NCBI GenBank assembly: GCA_944472135.2
Contig: OX235262.1
Location: 28,071,362-28,135,361, forward strand
Reading direction: 5' to 3'
DNA from: Trichobilharzia regenti
Lineage: Eukaryota; Platyhelminthes; Trematoda; Strigeidida; Schistosomatidae
DNA length: 64,000 bases
Part shown: positions 10,059 through 21,178 of the stretch, in pieces
Numbering within the stretch: position 1 is the stretch's first letter
Layout: each line of letters starts with the position of its first letter
Made by a program: the position numbers and the translations under genes
The notes under the pieces: model-generated
Database searches by the model: none
Told to the model about the DNA's origin: nothing
What the model saw: the letters and a program-made list of their open reading frames with translations, nothing else

Positions 10059-12462
10059 ATGTCAACGAACCGGTGGGTTCTTGTGTTTTTCTGTAATTTA
10101 GGTTTTACGTGCGGTATTTTCTTGATGGTTATTGATCATGCCTGTATTTCAATGTTGTTTTTTTACGATTTATCTTGGAATAGTTGTGACATAGATAGAT
10201 ACTAATTGATAAATTTATTTTAGTCCGTTGCAGGTAGTAAATTCGAGTGAAAGGAGCACAGACTTAAGTGGAATTTTTGGTGAATTAATACTTGGAAGGC
10301 GTTTCTTGAGCTGGGATGAATTTGAGAAGTCACTGGCAGAATTCCAAAAAGTGAGGAAGTCATTTAATGCTAACAATAAAGTTGTCCTGCACTCACTATG
10401 TTCATATTTATAGCAAAACGATACCGGATGACAGATTTAAATACGCTTTTGTTGGTTTTAAATGCACTTTTGGAGTGAATCGTACAAAACCTGGATTGAA
10501 ATTGAAAAATAAGTCGTAAGAAGAAGTGTAGTATTATTTCATGAATATTTCAGGTCTAAATGTTGCAATTGCTCGTCTTCATTTCGCGTGGTTTTGCGTA
10601 GTGGTGAATTCATAATTGCTTCCCACAATATGGTACATAACCATCCATGCAGCAGGGTGTACATGCAGAATGACTCATGGTTTAGACGACTAACAGTTGA
10701 AGAGAAAGAAAATGTTGAACCACTTCTTCAGCAATCCCACTCATCCGATGAAATAATAATGCATGTTAAGGAGAAGTACCACAAGGATATAACTCGCATT
10801 GACGTTAAAAATATGAAAGCCGCAGTTAATAAAGGTAACGTTGACGTACTTGTTACATACTTAAGGTATTTCGAGTCGTCGTGACATTTTTGAATTCCTA
10901 AAATCCCGTGGGAAGTTAATGGAGTATTATTCCGATGAACCGATCAGGAATTCACTAACAAGAATTTGTTTTGCAACTGATGAGCAAATCGAAATGTATA
11001 AACAGTTCCCTGAAGTTGTTGGTATCGATTCAACGTATAATACAAATAAAGGGAAGTAAGTTTACCAATCCATTAATCAACGTGCAGGTATTCACTGTTC
11101 CAGTTACTTGTGACGGATAATTTCGGTCGTGGACGACCGGTTTTATTTGCGTGGACTAGAAAAGAATTCAAACGAGATGTAGTTTGGATATTAGATTGTT
11201 TTCGTCAAATAATGGAAGACACCTCCAAGACCGAATCTTTCATAATGGATTGTGCGCAAGCTGAAATAGCAGCCGTCAAGTTAACGCACAGACAAGCGCA
11301 CATTGTTTTGTGTTCTTTCCATGTTTGTCGAGCATTCTGTCGTAAAGTGAGTTTTTCAAAACATACTTCACATTTTATTTGTAGACAAGAAATCCCATTG
11401 TTAAGAACTACTTATGCCGCTTAGTGCAGTGTAAAAGGAGATCAGAGTAATGCCTTTAATGTTCTCATTTTCCAGATTTAATTTCTATTTCAGAGTCATT
11501 AGCAGATTGGATCCTACTGTCAGTCAATATCTACAACGTCGTTGGATGCATAGACGAGAATTGTGGGCAGCATGTTTTAGAGACAACGTGCTGACTTTTG
11601 GGAATGATACCAATAATCGCGTCGAGAGCTCTCACAAGCAAATGAAACGGTATTTGCAAAGATGTGATAGTCTGCATAAAAGTATGCTAAAGGTGTATAA
11701 ATGGTATGAACGAAGTTTTTCAAGAATACAACAGGAGGCGGTTATTGCCCAGTCGCGATGCTTCACTTATCCATGTGCACAACGTGTAATCCCAATAATA
11801 CGATTGCTGACGCCCTACGCCGCGAGGAAGGTAATACGTGAATACCAATGGCGACGATGGGCTACTGTTGAGTTTGAATCTTTTGATTATGTATTTTTCA
11901 AAGAAAATGGGAATACAGTGCAGGTTGATCTGAGTGCTTGCACCTGCACGTGCTTTACATTTCAGACCTGTCGGTACCCCTGCCGACACTTGCTTTTGGT
12001 CCACTTCAGAAAGCCGTATTTCACAGGTATATTTGCGTTTTTATGACTCCGTTTTTAATTTATGTCGACAGAAATTTAATTAATTAATGTTCTTATATAC
12101 GGAAAGTTGTAATTTTTATTAAACTATTCGTGTGTACATTGCCTTAATTGGAAACAAGACACAAGCACTACCATCATTGCACGTGTAACATTCAGTTTAT
12201 AGTTATCTTTACGTTTTTTGTTTCACCTTTTGTAGTTAACCATGTGATGCAGAATTGCAAACAATGGGCGTGGTCACGCGACTTGTTCGCATCTCAATGC
12301 ACGTCAGCTGTTGTCCCTCAAAATCGAAGTGCCGCATTCGAAAGCTACATAAGTATTGTGGTCAAGGGCTTGAGGAAAATTCATGACGAATTTGGAGAAG
12401 TGTTTGCCAGGAATTATGTAGTAGAAGTAGCCGCAGGAATCAATCGTACTCTGAATATGTAA
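10059..12462 (+). CDS. MULE transposase with SWIM zinc finger, nine exons, nearly intact
   Basis: It cuts and rejoins the element's ends in the nucleus. Proposed exons: 10059-10072, 10224-10380, about 10414-10512, 10554-10834, 10866-11055, 11088-11346, 11385-11446, 11476-12026, 12236-12462. Most introns are 31-41 bp with GT/AG ends, and phases agree at all junctions except the one near 10380-10414, which I could not resolve. Domains: an N-terminal FAR1/FLYWCH-like DNA-binding part (KCTFGVN...CNC, then HNHPC); the DDE core with first Asp in VGIDSTYNTNKG (near 11030), second in FIMDCAQAEIAA (near 11250) and a likely Glu in NNRVESSHKQMK (near 11625); and a SWIM finger CTCTCFTFQTCRYPCRH (near 11940-11990). 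Apart from the one junction I see no stop. The ATG at 10059 is inferred from phase with exon 2. Confidence 0.8.
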
Positions 12463-14639
12463 ATAAACTGAATTTGTATCATAAGTAAAATACAATTTTC
12501 ATGTCAATCTTGTTGTCTTTCGATTCATGTGTTCCCTTATTGAGCACGGCATGCTAGACCGGTGCTCTCTAGGACTTTAACTATACGTAAGTGTAATTGC
12601 GTAGGAACGATGTCGGTCATAGTCATATAGAAGTCTTTAGGGACAAATGACAATAGTAGGCATAACTTAGGCACTGCATTCGAGTTCCAGTTCTCATACG
12701 GTTACGTGTATTCTAAAGTATTGCATTACTAATGTTTCACTTAAAGCGTGATGTCATTCCATATGACTAAGGCTGTTAACACGTAGCGTAAATTTCAGAC
12801 TACACGAGACAAATTATTGAATTCGTTCAGCTGTAGCACTCGTAGTTAGATTTACCTTACACTACTATATGCCACCAATTACTTCGTCAGGTCTTATTAA
12901 TAACTGGCGCCTGCATCTAGTCATCATGACAAATATATCCACAATCAGATGAAATAAAAAAGGTCTGGTAAGTAGGATGTTAAATATATTTAATCAAAAA
13001 TAATAATAAGCACATGTCTTTACGCAGTTGTTCGTCGTAATACTTTGGACAATGTCGAAGCAATGCGACCGGGTTGAATGACGTTACCGGATAGCTGCAG
13101 AAAAGTAAACAAAGAAGTAATATTAAAGTTAAACGCTTTAGATTTGCCTACCTTTGCTGAAAATGGTTCATTCTCCTTTCTCATTCTTCGTTTATGACAG
13201 CATTCTTCTGTGGTTTTCACTGTCACACCTATTGTTCATCTTCTAAAGGATAGCAGGAAGCAAATAATAATAACTACAACAGGCTATGATAAGAGTTAAA
13301 TTGTAAACCCTCAACAATGAACACTGTACACAGTTAAGATAAAATATAGTGTAATAGTGCACAAATGAAAAGAACATCGTGAAGTACATAAGTGATATTT
13401 CAGTGACAGGTAAACTGAAATATCTGCAACCTTACAATTCCTAAGACAACCTGACATGTAAGGTCTCTCACAAATTTCTGTAGGGCCTGTGGGGTACCAT
13501 GGATGGTTTGCCGTTAATCTGAGCTTTTGAAGGATGATTTACAAATACAAAAGGTAATAACCATCGAGACTGAGGTAGTATTTCCTAGCTGTTCGGCATT
13601 TTTTCCTTTGAGGCAGTTTCTTATCAACAGTTTGCAGTATTCATAGTGAGTCTATAGGAACCTTCATTGTATCATGATTTTCACCAAATATCCCTTAACT
13701 CACAGAAGCAGGCAGTAACCCTATACACTGAAGCATTGTAACCAGAACATCACAAAATGCTTACAGATAACTTGTTTAGTAATAACTGCTTGAAATATAA
13801 GGGCTATAAGTGCATCTTTCATAGCCACAATTAAGTCATTAAGGATCTCAGAATATCTTGGTGATGTGAAACAAAATAATTATTAAGATTGATATAACCT
13901 ATGCAACAGGTGTAGTAGTTGTGTGACACAGCTGCTAGCTACTAATCAACAGAAAGCTGATACTCATTTTAAGTACTCTGACATTTGAGAAGGACTATTT
14001 ATACTATTCTTCGAGACACGATGAACACTGATGTCAATATACTCTGATGCCATTTCATGCACTGAGCAATTAAGGCCTTCTGGAATTCCATGTGCAAATG
14101 TCAATTAAACTATTATCACATCTTCACCCAAGCACTTTTAACTAGGAACTTCATCAAAATAGATATAATCACCAGGAAATTCGGCAGCCTGTCTCATTCA
14201 TCGCATAATGTCGTCGATGTGTTACGGAATATTTCAGTCATCCCGGATGATAACAGAAGTGTTTGACATGTTCAAAACACACATCTAACCTATGTCTGCA
14301 TGCTATTTCTCTTTAAGACAGAAAATTCTCATAGATTCACTGGAATGACAACAGCCATTGCCTGCAGTATATTTACGACCTTAAGATTTGAAACAACTTG
14401 CGAAAAACAAACCCTCAACGCACTATAATGCAAATAATACTCTTTCTATGCGAACTTTCTTCAAAAGGATGACTTCTTCATTGATAATCCGTCCGAGCTA
14501 TAATATACAATTTTACGCTTTACTATGAACAAAATAATGCCGTGTGGCTCCAGAAGTCTAAAACTAGTCAAATATGATCTATTTCCCAAAAAATAGGCGA
14601 TTATAACGCCTGTAGCCGTGAACGCGGTAACCGATGTCG
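12463..14639. other. 3' region of the MULE, no convincing gene
   Basis: AT-rich, without a long open frame. A short minus-strand two-exon reading is possible at 13020-13226 (listed apart). No match to the other repeats in the window is seen. Confidence 0.5.
13020..13226 (-). CDS. possible small second ORF of the MULE (doubtful)
   Basis: On the minus strand a 68-codon open frame could instead be two exons. The first (...RKENEPFSAK) ends near 13152 at a GTAGGC donor. The second (LSGNVIQPGRIAST...) starts after a CTGCAG acceptor near 13098. The join keeps the frame to the stop at 13020. Some Mutator elements, such as MuDR, have a second gene on the opposite strand, which is why it is listed. 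No domain is recognised and the upstream start is not clear. Confidence 0.15.
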   Translation of the reverse strand: MTVKTTEECCHKRRMRKENEPFSAKVGKSKAFNFNITSLFTFLQLSGNVIQPGRIASTLSKVLRRTTA

Positions 14640-14779
14640 CTGCGCGATAACACCTGGTTATAGCGTATATCCTCACACTGAGACGATGACTGTCGTATTG
14701 ATGCCTCCGCGAAAATTGGGGAAGTTGGTTTTGAGCAAACAACCATGAATTGATCGTTCAATCTTCAACTGCATTGATA

Positions 14780-15248
14780 GCAAGGTTTGTGTCTCAATGG
14801 CTTTTTTTCATAAAACTTAAATCTACACTGTCAATGGATAAGCGTATAAACTAAATCCCCACGACCTGTTGTACCTTCTCTCAGCCTATCTTTTCCTTAG
14901 GTCACCTTTGTTACTCCACTTATCTCAACCCATATTATCTACACTACAACCCATTATTATTATTACTATTGTGCTTTTATGACTACACCGAATGACCAAC
15001 GGGAGTGAGGTCAAACTCCATTCACGGCAGCAATACAGTGCTAACATACTGCATACTACAAACCACATCTTGACCAATCCCCGCACCACTCCTCTCGCAG
15101 TCTACCATAGCTAAAGCAGTCGAGTGGCGGGACTTACTACGCAGAAGCTCACCGAAGATCTGGAACCCCTACCTCGCAATCAACTTCGCTCAAAGGAATC
15201 ACTGGTTTATACTAGCTCGTAATCAGGATATTGGATATTGGACTCAAG
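14780..15248 (+). repeat. CR1/jockey-like LINE copy 2, 3' part
   Basis: Continues the copy cut at 5900. GCAAG is duplicated, then GTTTGTGTCTCAATGGC matches GTTTGCGTCAAAATGGC at 4230-4246 of copy 1. Further on, CAGTCGAGTGGC, GCAGAAG.TCACCGAAGATC and TGGTTTATACTAGCTCGTAA are shared. The copy ends near 15248 in GGATATTGGATATTGGA, the same terminal repeat type as at 4760-4777. It has 3' untranslated sequence only. Confidence 0.85.
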
Positions 15249-16729
15249 GCCACCCGCTCTCTATGAGAATTGTTTGGTGAGGGATTTTGGTTTCTCTACG
15301 AATTCACACTCATTTTCGTATGTGATGCTAAGCTAAATTTCTTTTGCCTATGCATAAAACTGTCTATTCCTTGAAGTCCTTATATCGTATTTAAAAGATA
15401 TGTAGAACCAACCAAAGCCTAAGTTTTAAATCAGAATTAGTTTAAACTAATGCTAATTAGCATAACTGTGCTGGGGCTATGTTTACTGTACACGAATTTT
15501 TTCGACAGCTTGTCGGGAATCCTCTTTGAAAATAAATATTTATGGAATTTATGTGTCATTATGAGTACTGGGTCATGTGTACACATGTAGTTTGTATGGT
15601 GAGTTTCGAGACAACTTTCTACTAGAGGTTCAAAAACCAGACAAGTCAACCAATTGTTCCACAAAGTTGGTGACGATAAAAATTAAAGGCAGAATATAAC
15701 TTTTATTTCATCATTGCTGACTTAAGTTTGAATTAATTCAAACGCAGAAAAAAGACATTTTTGTACTATCTGTAACGTATATTCATGGTGTCAGTAAACG
15801 CATGATTTGGAATTTGAGCGTGCCTTCTATTATTTGGAGTGTGGTATAGAAAAAATTTGTTTTCCTCTTCTCATTACGACGGTGTGTATTTTTGGAATCA
15901 TCAATCATTAGTCACGATTGTTAAGCATCCAACATTCATTCTATTTTATGTGGATATCATACTTCTCAATAATGGAAAATGTAGAGACAAGTAACTTAAT
16001 AAGGTGTTGGCATAATGATAGTTAAGACTCCTAATTTGTATGCACATTTTTAAAAACTTGTGACTTTAAGCTAAATTAACAGCTATATGTCTCATGAATT
16101 TAGTAGTCCAGTATGTGTTGATAACGGGCTGACAATTTCTCTATATATTGACACAATTCGGCCTTATTCGCAAGTTCACTCAACATGCTTAGACATTAAA
16201 ACCAACTTGCTAGGTACGGCTAAGCCAAATGAAAACTCCCAGTACGCTTGACTATTACTTTTCAGCAGTTTTTACACGTTATCTCCCTGGTTTATGCACC
16301 TGTCTCCCATAAGTTAGTAGTGGTTTAGACTCCACCTTCTGCATCTCACATGGATGATGTTCTGAAGGCGATGTATTCTTCCTTATCTATCTCTTTAAGA
16401 CTAACTGCAATCCGTAAATGACATTTTTTCCCCACACTCAAAACCTAACGACTTAATTTTCAAGGTCTGTAATTGTAGCGTGTTTCTGTCTGTTCATATT
16501 CGTATTTTGTTCCAGGTCCTGTAGCATGTAAAATAAAACCGATATAGAATAAGTCATATTTCTGATAAAGCTGGGATGTCACTGTATTCCACAGTCTTTA
16601 AGTACTGTGTTTTTACAGTTAGCAGCCATACATATCAATGTAAATTGATTGTCAAAATCAGTTTAATGTTCCAAAAGCCATATGTACTTTAAATGGAGGA
16701 GAAAAAAGAGCCTGATGGTATGACTCTAT
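15249..16729. other. no gene recognised
   Basis: AT-rich sequence. A 75-codon minus-strand frame at 15437-15664 has no motif I know and is probably chance. No tRNA, no clear repeat copy. Confidence 0.5.
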
Positions 16730-17760
16730 GCACCTGTAAGGGTAAGGATAATGAACTACTGATCAGGATAGCTAGAGCATTACCTTTCGTGTGATAGGCC
16801 GAAATAGTACCATCGAACTCATATGGACTACTGAATGTCCCAGTTTATAAGAAAACAAACTAATTTTCCTTTTATAATCTCATGGGATCAGATTAGCTAA
16901 CAGTATCTAAGATTAAATGTCCTATTGTTCTTCAGAGAATTAGTTGGGGTCACGCAAAATTAAATTCGAGGAAACCAGACAGACTTTAGGCCTGGATGGG
17001 GTCGATGTCTTCACGTTTCGATAAATTCCAAAAGGCAGCCATGCTGGTGCTAAACACTTGCCATATTTTTTCCTAACTTGAGGGTGGCATTTATCCCCAT
17101 CGGTCAAGAATTGTTATGACAGTATGTTAGCCGTAGTATCAAAGACGTATACTGCACTAATCAAGACACTCCATATGAACTTACGAATCTGTATAGGAGC
17201 TTACAGAGATTTTTTATCCGTAGTTAAGAGAACTAGTGTAGATCTTGGATAAACACTCACCATTCTGATTTAATTCTATTATGGATGTACTGATGGTGGT
17301 TACTTTGGTTGGCTTTCATGTTTGATCGATTTTTTTCCAGAGGAATCTTGTATTAATTTAGAGCATGCAAATACTACGGCCCCTTCAGGTACAGGTAAAT
17401 ACACTGATGAAATATATTTTTCTTGAATAGAAATCTTAGTATGCTATTCAGCTGTAATTTGATAGTAAAGAAAAGGTCTTCACTGACATCTTGTTTAGGG
17501 GTAGGGAGAGGAATGGTTGAATAGGTTGACGAGTTCACTTATTTAAGTATTTCTATCAGCTCAAGTGAACTAATTGCTAACGCAATTTCGATACAAACAC
17601 AAAAGGTTGCCAACTTAAGTCATTTCTGGGGTATGCATGAAACACAGCTAACCATTAAAATGTATGTTCTGTGCAGTGATTCGCTATGTCCCACTTTATG
17701 GCTACGGCAAAGTCGAAATATATGAAAAAAAATTGACGGTTTTTGACCACGGAAGCCTGT
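16730..17760 (+). pseudogene. very old RTE-A LINE copy
   Basis: It aligns piecemeal with the RTE-like copy at 18006-19917. CAGACAGACTTTAGGCC.GG near 16975 matches the AGFRPG box. TGCACTAATCAAG.CACTC near 17155 matches the region after motif A. GTTGACGAGTTCACTTATTTAAG near 17525 matches the DHFTYLGS box. Many indels and stops are present, and the catalytic YADD region is lost. It must be far older than the open copy that follows. Confidence 0.65.
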
Positions 17761-17871
17761 GTTGAATTTTTCCTTCTGGATGGCGCGAGGTCATTAATAA
17801 TGAGGCTAAGCGTAAATAAATTAGATAAGGAGGTGGAAGTAAGTCAATAAAGTTTTGAAGCCTATGTGCGT

Positions 17872-18005
17872 CGGCGGCACAGCAGTAGAATGCTCGCCAA
17901 CCACTCATGTGGCTCGAGGTTCGATCCCCGGCCGGCGCACTCCTTTACCTCGCCAAGCCAGTAATAACACTGGTGATGAAAGATGGTTGGGTATGAGGCG
18001 GGAAA
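17872..18005 (+). repeat. tRNA-derived SINE (type C), 5' part
   Basis: Begins GTGCGTCGGCGGCACAGCAG and has a polymerase III B-box-like GGTTCGATCCC at about 17922-17932, then CTTTACCTCGCCAAG. The same order is seen inverted at 29870-30112. The unit stops at about 18005, where an RTE-like LINE begins, and its tail (AGCAACCCC..CCGTAAAAATAAACAC) reappears at 19918-20000. Confidence 0.7.
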
Positions 18006-19917
18006 AGGCAATTCATAAGTGAGACTATTTCTGAGAAAAATGGCTCCTTAATTAGCTCTCAGGATAGACGCCTTGAACGCTGGAAAGAACACTTTGAGGA
18101 ACAATTTAACTTGCCTACAGCCACACTGAACCTCCCCGCCATCCACCACGTACCCGAATGGGATATAGACACTGGTCCGCCGTCTGTAGGTGAGGTTACA
18201 AAAGCTATCAGTAATTTGAAACGAGGCAAAGCGGCAGGACCCGACGGAATTATTCCGGAGGTGTTTAAATATGGGGGTGACATACTAGTTTGTAGATTAA
18301 CTGAGGTACTAGGCAAAGTCTGGGAATCAGAGACAGTACCATCAGACTGGGGTAAGTCACTCATTATACCGATATTCAAGAAGGGAAACAAGTCCTCGTG
18401 TGATAATCATAGGGGGATCAGCCTAACGAACATAGTCTCTAAAATCCTAGGCTCAGTAATCATGTATAGACTAAGCAGAACTCGGGAGGAACAGACAAGG
18501 GAAAATCAAGCAGGCTTTAGACCAGGTAGAGGGTGCATAGATCATATCTTCACTCTTCAACAGATTCTAGAACATAGACACACTTTTCGGCGTCCAACAA
18601 TTGTCATATTTCTTGACTTGAAGGCGGCCTTCGACTCCGTGGACCGAAAAGTACTATGGCAATGTCTGACTGTGAAGGGAGTGCCAAGAAAGTACATTGC
18701 ACTAATCAAGGCACTCTATTCAAACTCACGTAGTCGTGTAAGGGCTTATGGGGAATTGTCATCTGAATTAGTAACAACCAGTGGTGTCCGACAGGGATGT
18801 CCACTTTCCCCATTTCTGTTTAACTTCATCATAGATATCCTGATGGAAGTATCCTTAACTGAACGTAGTGACTTAGGAATCGACTTATTACCAGGGAATA
18901 ATCTAATGGACTTAGAATATGCAGATGACATAGTCCTGTTAGGGGAGGATGCTGACAAAATGCAGAGTCTTCTGAACACCTTGAGCAGCAATCTTCGTAT
19001 GTTTGGCATGCGATTCGCCCCTGCAAAATGTAAGATGCTGCTACAGGACTGGACGACGTCAACCCCTAACTTAGTGATAGGGAGTGAAGTGATAGAACAT
19101 GTTGACCACTTCACCTACTTGGGAAGTTGTATTAGCACCAACGGACTGATTGGCGATGAAATCTCAGCACGGATCCGAAAAGCTCGAGCTGCTTTCGCTG
19201 ACTTACACCATCTCTGGCGTAGGCGTGACATCCGGTTATCAACCAAGGGACGTGTGTACTGCTCATCAGTTCGCTCCGTCCTTCTCTATGGCTCTGAAAC
19301 ATGGCCAATACGCGTTGAAGACATGAAAAGGTTGACTGTTTTTAATCATAGATGTCTGCGATCTCTGTCTCACGTTAGGTGGTTTCACAAGATAAGTAAT
19401 GTTGACGTTAGGCGTAGAGTGTTGGGCAAAGAGGGAAAATCAATCGACGAGGTTATAAAGTTACATAGACTAAGATGGCTAGGTCACGTGGTGCGCATGC
19501 CTAACCACCGCCTCCCCCGTCGGGCATTGTTAGCTGATATAGGTTCAGGTTGGAAAAGAGCCAGTGGTGGCCAAACAAAAACATGGCATCAATCCATGAA
19601 ATCCTTGACAGTTAAACTGAGTCAGGTAGGGAGATGCAGACTTCCGGGTTGGGGCCCTCGGGACTCTAGGAATCAATGGCTGGAGACAATAGGTGACATG
19701 GCTCAAAATCGTTGTCAATGGCGCAGATGTATTCAATCTCTGTAATCTTTCATATTCCTTTCTACCATTACCCATTCTGTTTCACTCTTATATTTGTCAA
19801 ACTCTATTAATTCTCTTCACTCATCTTGTCGTCTACCTCTGTGTGCTATTTGGAACGTGGCAACTCGAACTGCTGCACTTCGGTGCCAAGTTCTATGTTG
19901 AATCCAGACAGACAGAC
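18006..19917 (+). mobile_element. RTE-A LINE, 5'-truncated, inserted in a SINE
   Basis: Lacks the endonuclease, has an open reverse transcriptase frame, and ends with the family's 3' tail: TGTGCTATTTGGAACGTGGC, GGTGCCAAGTTCTATGTTGA and a final CAGACAGACAGAC. SINE type C sequence lies on both sides. No target duplication is obvious. SR2 of S. mansoni is an RTE element of this kind; identity is not tested. Confidence 0.8.
18018..19745 (+). CDS. RTE-like reverse transcriptase ORF, open
   Basis: About 575 codons without a stop, open at the 5' side (the element is truncated, so no real start codon). Motifs in order: [48 protein letters not shown], motif [15 protein letters not shown] (near 18610), motif [15 protein letters not shown] (near 18785) and the catalytic YADD at 18918-18929. 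Then [34 protein letters not shown] and [11 protein letters not shown]. All palm aspartates are present. This is the best preserved RTE-A sequence of the window. It would act on its own RNA at a nicked target, but without an endonuclease this copy cannot transpose by itself. Confidence 0.85.
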   Translation, partial: SETISEKNGSLISSQDRRLERWKEHFEEQFNLPTATLNLPAIHHVPEWDIDTGPPSVGEVTKAISNLKRGKAAGPDGIIPEVFKYGGDILVCRLTEVLGKVWESETVPSDWGKSLIIPIFKKGNKSSCDNHRGISLTNIVSKILGSVIMYRLSRTREEQTRENQAGFRPGRGCIDHIFTLQQILEHRHTFRRPTIVIFLDLKAAFDSVDRKVLWQCLTVKGVPRKYIALIKALYSNSRSRVRAYGELSSELVTTSGVRQGCPLSPFLFNFIIDILMEVSLTERSDLGIDLLPGNNLMDLEYADDIVLLGEDADKMQSLLNTLSSNLRMFGMRFAPAKCKMLLQDWTTSTPNLVIGSEVIEHVDHFTYLGSCISTNGLIGDEISARIRKARAAFADLHHLWRRRDIRLSTKGRVYCSSVRSVLLYGSETWPIRVEDMKRLTVFNHRCLRSLSHVRWFHKISNVDVRRRVLGKEGKSIDEVIKLHRLRWLGHVVRMPNHRLPRRALLADIGSGWKRASGGQTKTWHQSMKSLTVKLSQVGRCRLPGWGPRDSRNQWLETIGDMAQNRCQWRRCIQSL

Positions 19918-20000
19918 TAGCAACCCCATTCCGTAAAAATAAACACCACTACTATCGAAACTTCAAGCCTCTAGCTAGAAGCCCTATCTTCCACTGGGAA
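19918..20000 (+). repeat. tRNA-derived SINE (type C), 3' part
   Basis: TAGCAACCCCATTCCGTAAA, then AAACTTCAAGCC and GAAGCCCTATCTTCCACTGG. The same words occur in inverted order at 29870-29950. It is the severed tail of the SINE at 17872-18005. Confidence 0.65.
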
Positions 20001-20808
20001 CGTAAAGGAATAAAAAGAAATGTGAAGCCACCACCTTTACTGATGAACAATATTTTCTGAAATAGGAGTGGATTGAAAGAAAGTTAAAAGTGGTCAGGAG
20101 GAAGCATTGCAGCAGTCAAGAAGGTCTTTGACTAGTTTGAGTTACGTGAAGAAGAGTAAACCGTCTAGCTTGAGTTCCCAGGATGTTAACGACTAATTTT
20201 TAGTAACTTTTGATGGAGCGACTGGAGATGGTACACAATTGTGGAGACGTACTGACATCTCGTTGTCATCTACACTTTGTAAATCGTTACTAATCATTTA
20301 ATGAATTTCTGTCACATACCTACGTTTATTGAAGTTTCAGTACATTGTTCATTTTTACCTTTGTGTATTTCTCCAAAGTGTGGCAACTTGAACCTCTGCG
20401 TTTGTGCATAATTATGCGTTGATACTTCATTCAGTCAATCCAACATCCTGGCTAGAAAATCTGCACTTGACAATATTAGTAATGATAATTGTGAATGGAT
20501 AAAGGTAGTACTTACTAACATTGTCATAAGTGACTACAGTGTACATGTTTTTATTCTTTCCAACATTCTATATTTATGATATTGTTGCACTATGCTACAT
20601 AGATTTTCTCTTCTGTGAATGAATCACATAGATAAAGGAACAAATTTAAACTGTATAGTAGCTTCAACTAGTAATTTCTTGAAACTGGTCTATCATCTCT
20701 GAGGTCATGAATTTATAATCCGAGAAAAGCTAGACTACCAGTTTATTCTTATATACATGTATATGTTTATTCCTTGTTTGCTTCAGTGTCTAATTACTAT
20801 TCTTTTAG
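20001..20808. other. no gene; contains a decayed RTE-A tail; region upstream of the first HTT exon
   Basis: GTGTGGCAACTTGAACCTCT near 20381-20400 is a worn copy of the RTE-A 3' tail. I see no convincing promoter. A pyrimidine-rich tract ends in TTCTTTTAG at 20808, directly before the exon. Confidence 0.5.
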
Positions 20809-21178
20809 ACTTCCACAAAATATGAGTTCTGCACCAGTAACAGAATTGGATTTAATATCAGCGCTACAGGCAGTTGGTGCCTTAAACAAATTGGATGAAT
20901 CGTCTGTATCGTCATATGAATCAAAATCAACTCTGAATGATTTATCTGTAGAAACAATATCAAATGCCTCATCTGATTATTTTCCAGTTCTTGATCGTTC
21001 TGAATCTCTTCGCATTATACACAATCTCGTTGAAGGCCTACTGCGAGTGCAAACGCGCGATTCGTCTACAGCACCTCGTCACTTAAATGCTGTATTGTCA
21101 TCTCTGTTGAGATTTCTTAGTGATTCTAATTCTGATGTTCGTATAGCTGCAGATGAAGGCTTGAACAAACTCATAAAG
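20809..21178 (+). CDS. HTT: huntingtin homologue, most N-terminal exon seen
   Basis: Huntingtin is a very large cytoplasmic HEAT-repeat scaffold protein involved in vesicle transport and autophagy. This exon reads MSSAPVTELDLISALQAV from an ATG at 20822 and ends with LLRFLSDSNSDVRIAADEG and NKLIK. That is the counterpart of human [20 protein letters not shown] and NKVIK. A TTTTAG acceptor lies at 20808, so either an upstream exon exists or the mRNA starts nearby. The donor GTATTT is at 21179, and phase 0 matches the next exon. There is no polyglutamine or polyproline run. The linker (about residues 20-60) is Ser-rich. Confidence in the family is high, in the start codon moderate. Confidence 0.85.

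Larger units (their letters stand above)
9780..14678 (+). mobile_element. MULE (Mutator-like) DNA transposon, 4.9 kb
   Basis: The ends are imperfect inverted repeats. The left end reads GGGTGAGGATATACG, and the reverse complement of the right end reads GTGTGAGGATATACG; similarity continues for about 22 bases (TATAAC) and weakly beyond. The target duplication TGAGACGA is at 9772-9779 and 14679-14686, a normal length for Mutator elements. Inside is one spliced transposase gene (10059-12462). The remaining 2.2 kb has no recognised gene. The intact 6159-6166 site in the sister LTR shows the empty state. Confidence 0.9.
5901..14779 (-). mobile_element. Pao/BEL-like LTR retrotransposon, gag-only, itself interrupted by a MULE
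   Basis: Two 359-bp LTRs bracket a gag gene on the minus strand. The left LTR is 5901-6259. The other LTR is in two parts, 9514-9779 and 14687-14779, because a DNA transposon sits in it. The LTR ends are TGTCA...TGACA. The flanks are GCAAG at 5896-5900 and GCAAG at 14780-14784, a perfect 5-bp target duplication. With the insertion removed the element is about 4.0 kb. Between the gag and the left LTR there are only about 1.1 kb without reverse transcriptase, so it is non-autonomous. The gag is of the Pao/BEL type; Sinbad is a known schistosome Pao-like element, but identity with it is untested. Confidence 0.9.

Noticed and set aside
9782..10205. Cys-rich open frames at 9782-10096 and 9993-10205 in the MULE
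   Set aside because: They overlap the terminal inverted repeat and the inferred first exon and intron of the transposase. There is no domain and the composition looks like chance read-through.
15437..15664. 75-codon minus-strand frame as a gene
   Set aside because: No recognisable domain, no second copy, no supporting splice or start context.
18059..19114. Minus-strand open frames of 77-122 codons
   Set aside because: Shadows of the RTE reverse transcriptase frame on the + strand.
20774..20821. Start of HTT at the upstream ATG at 20774
   Set aside because: It would place a good acceptor (TTCTTTTAG at 20808) inside the coding region. The ATG at 20822 or an upstream exon is more likely, though not proven.
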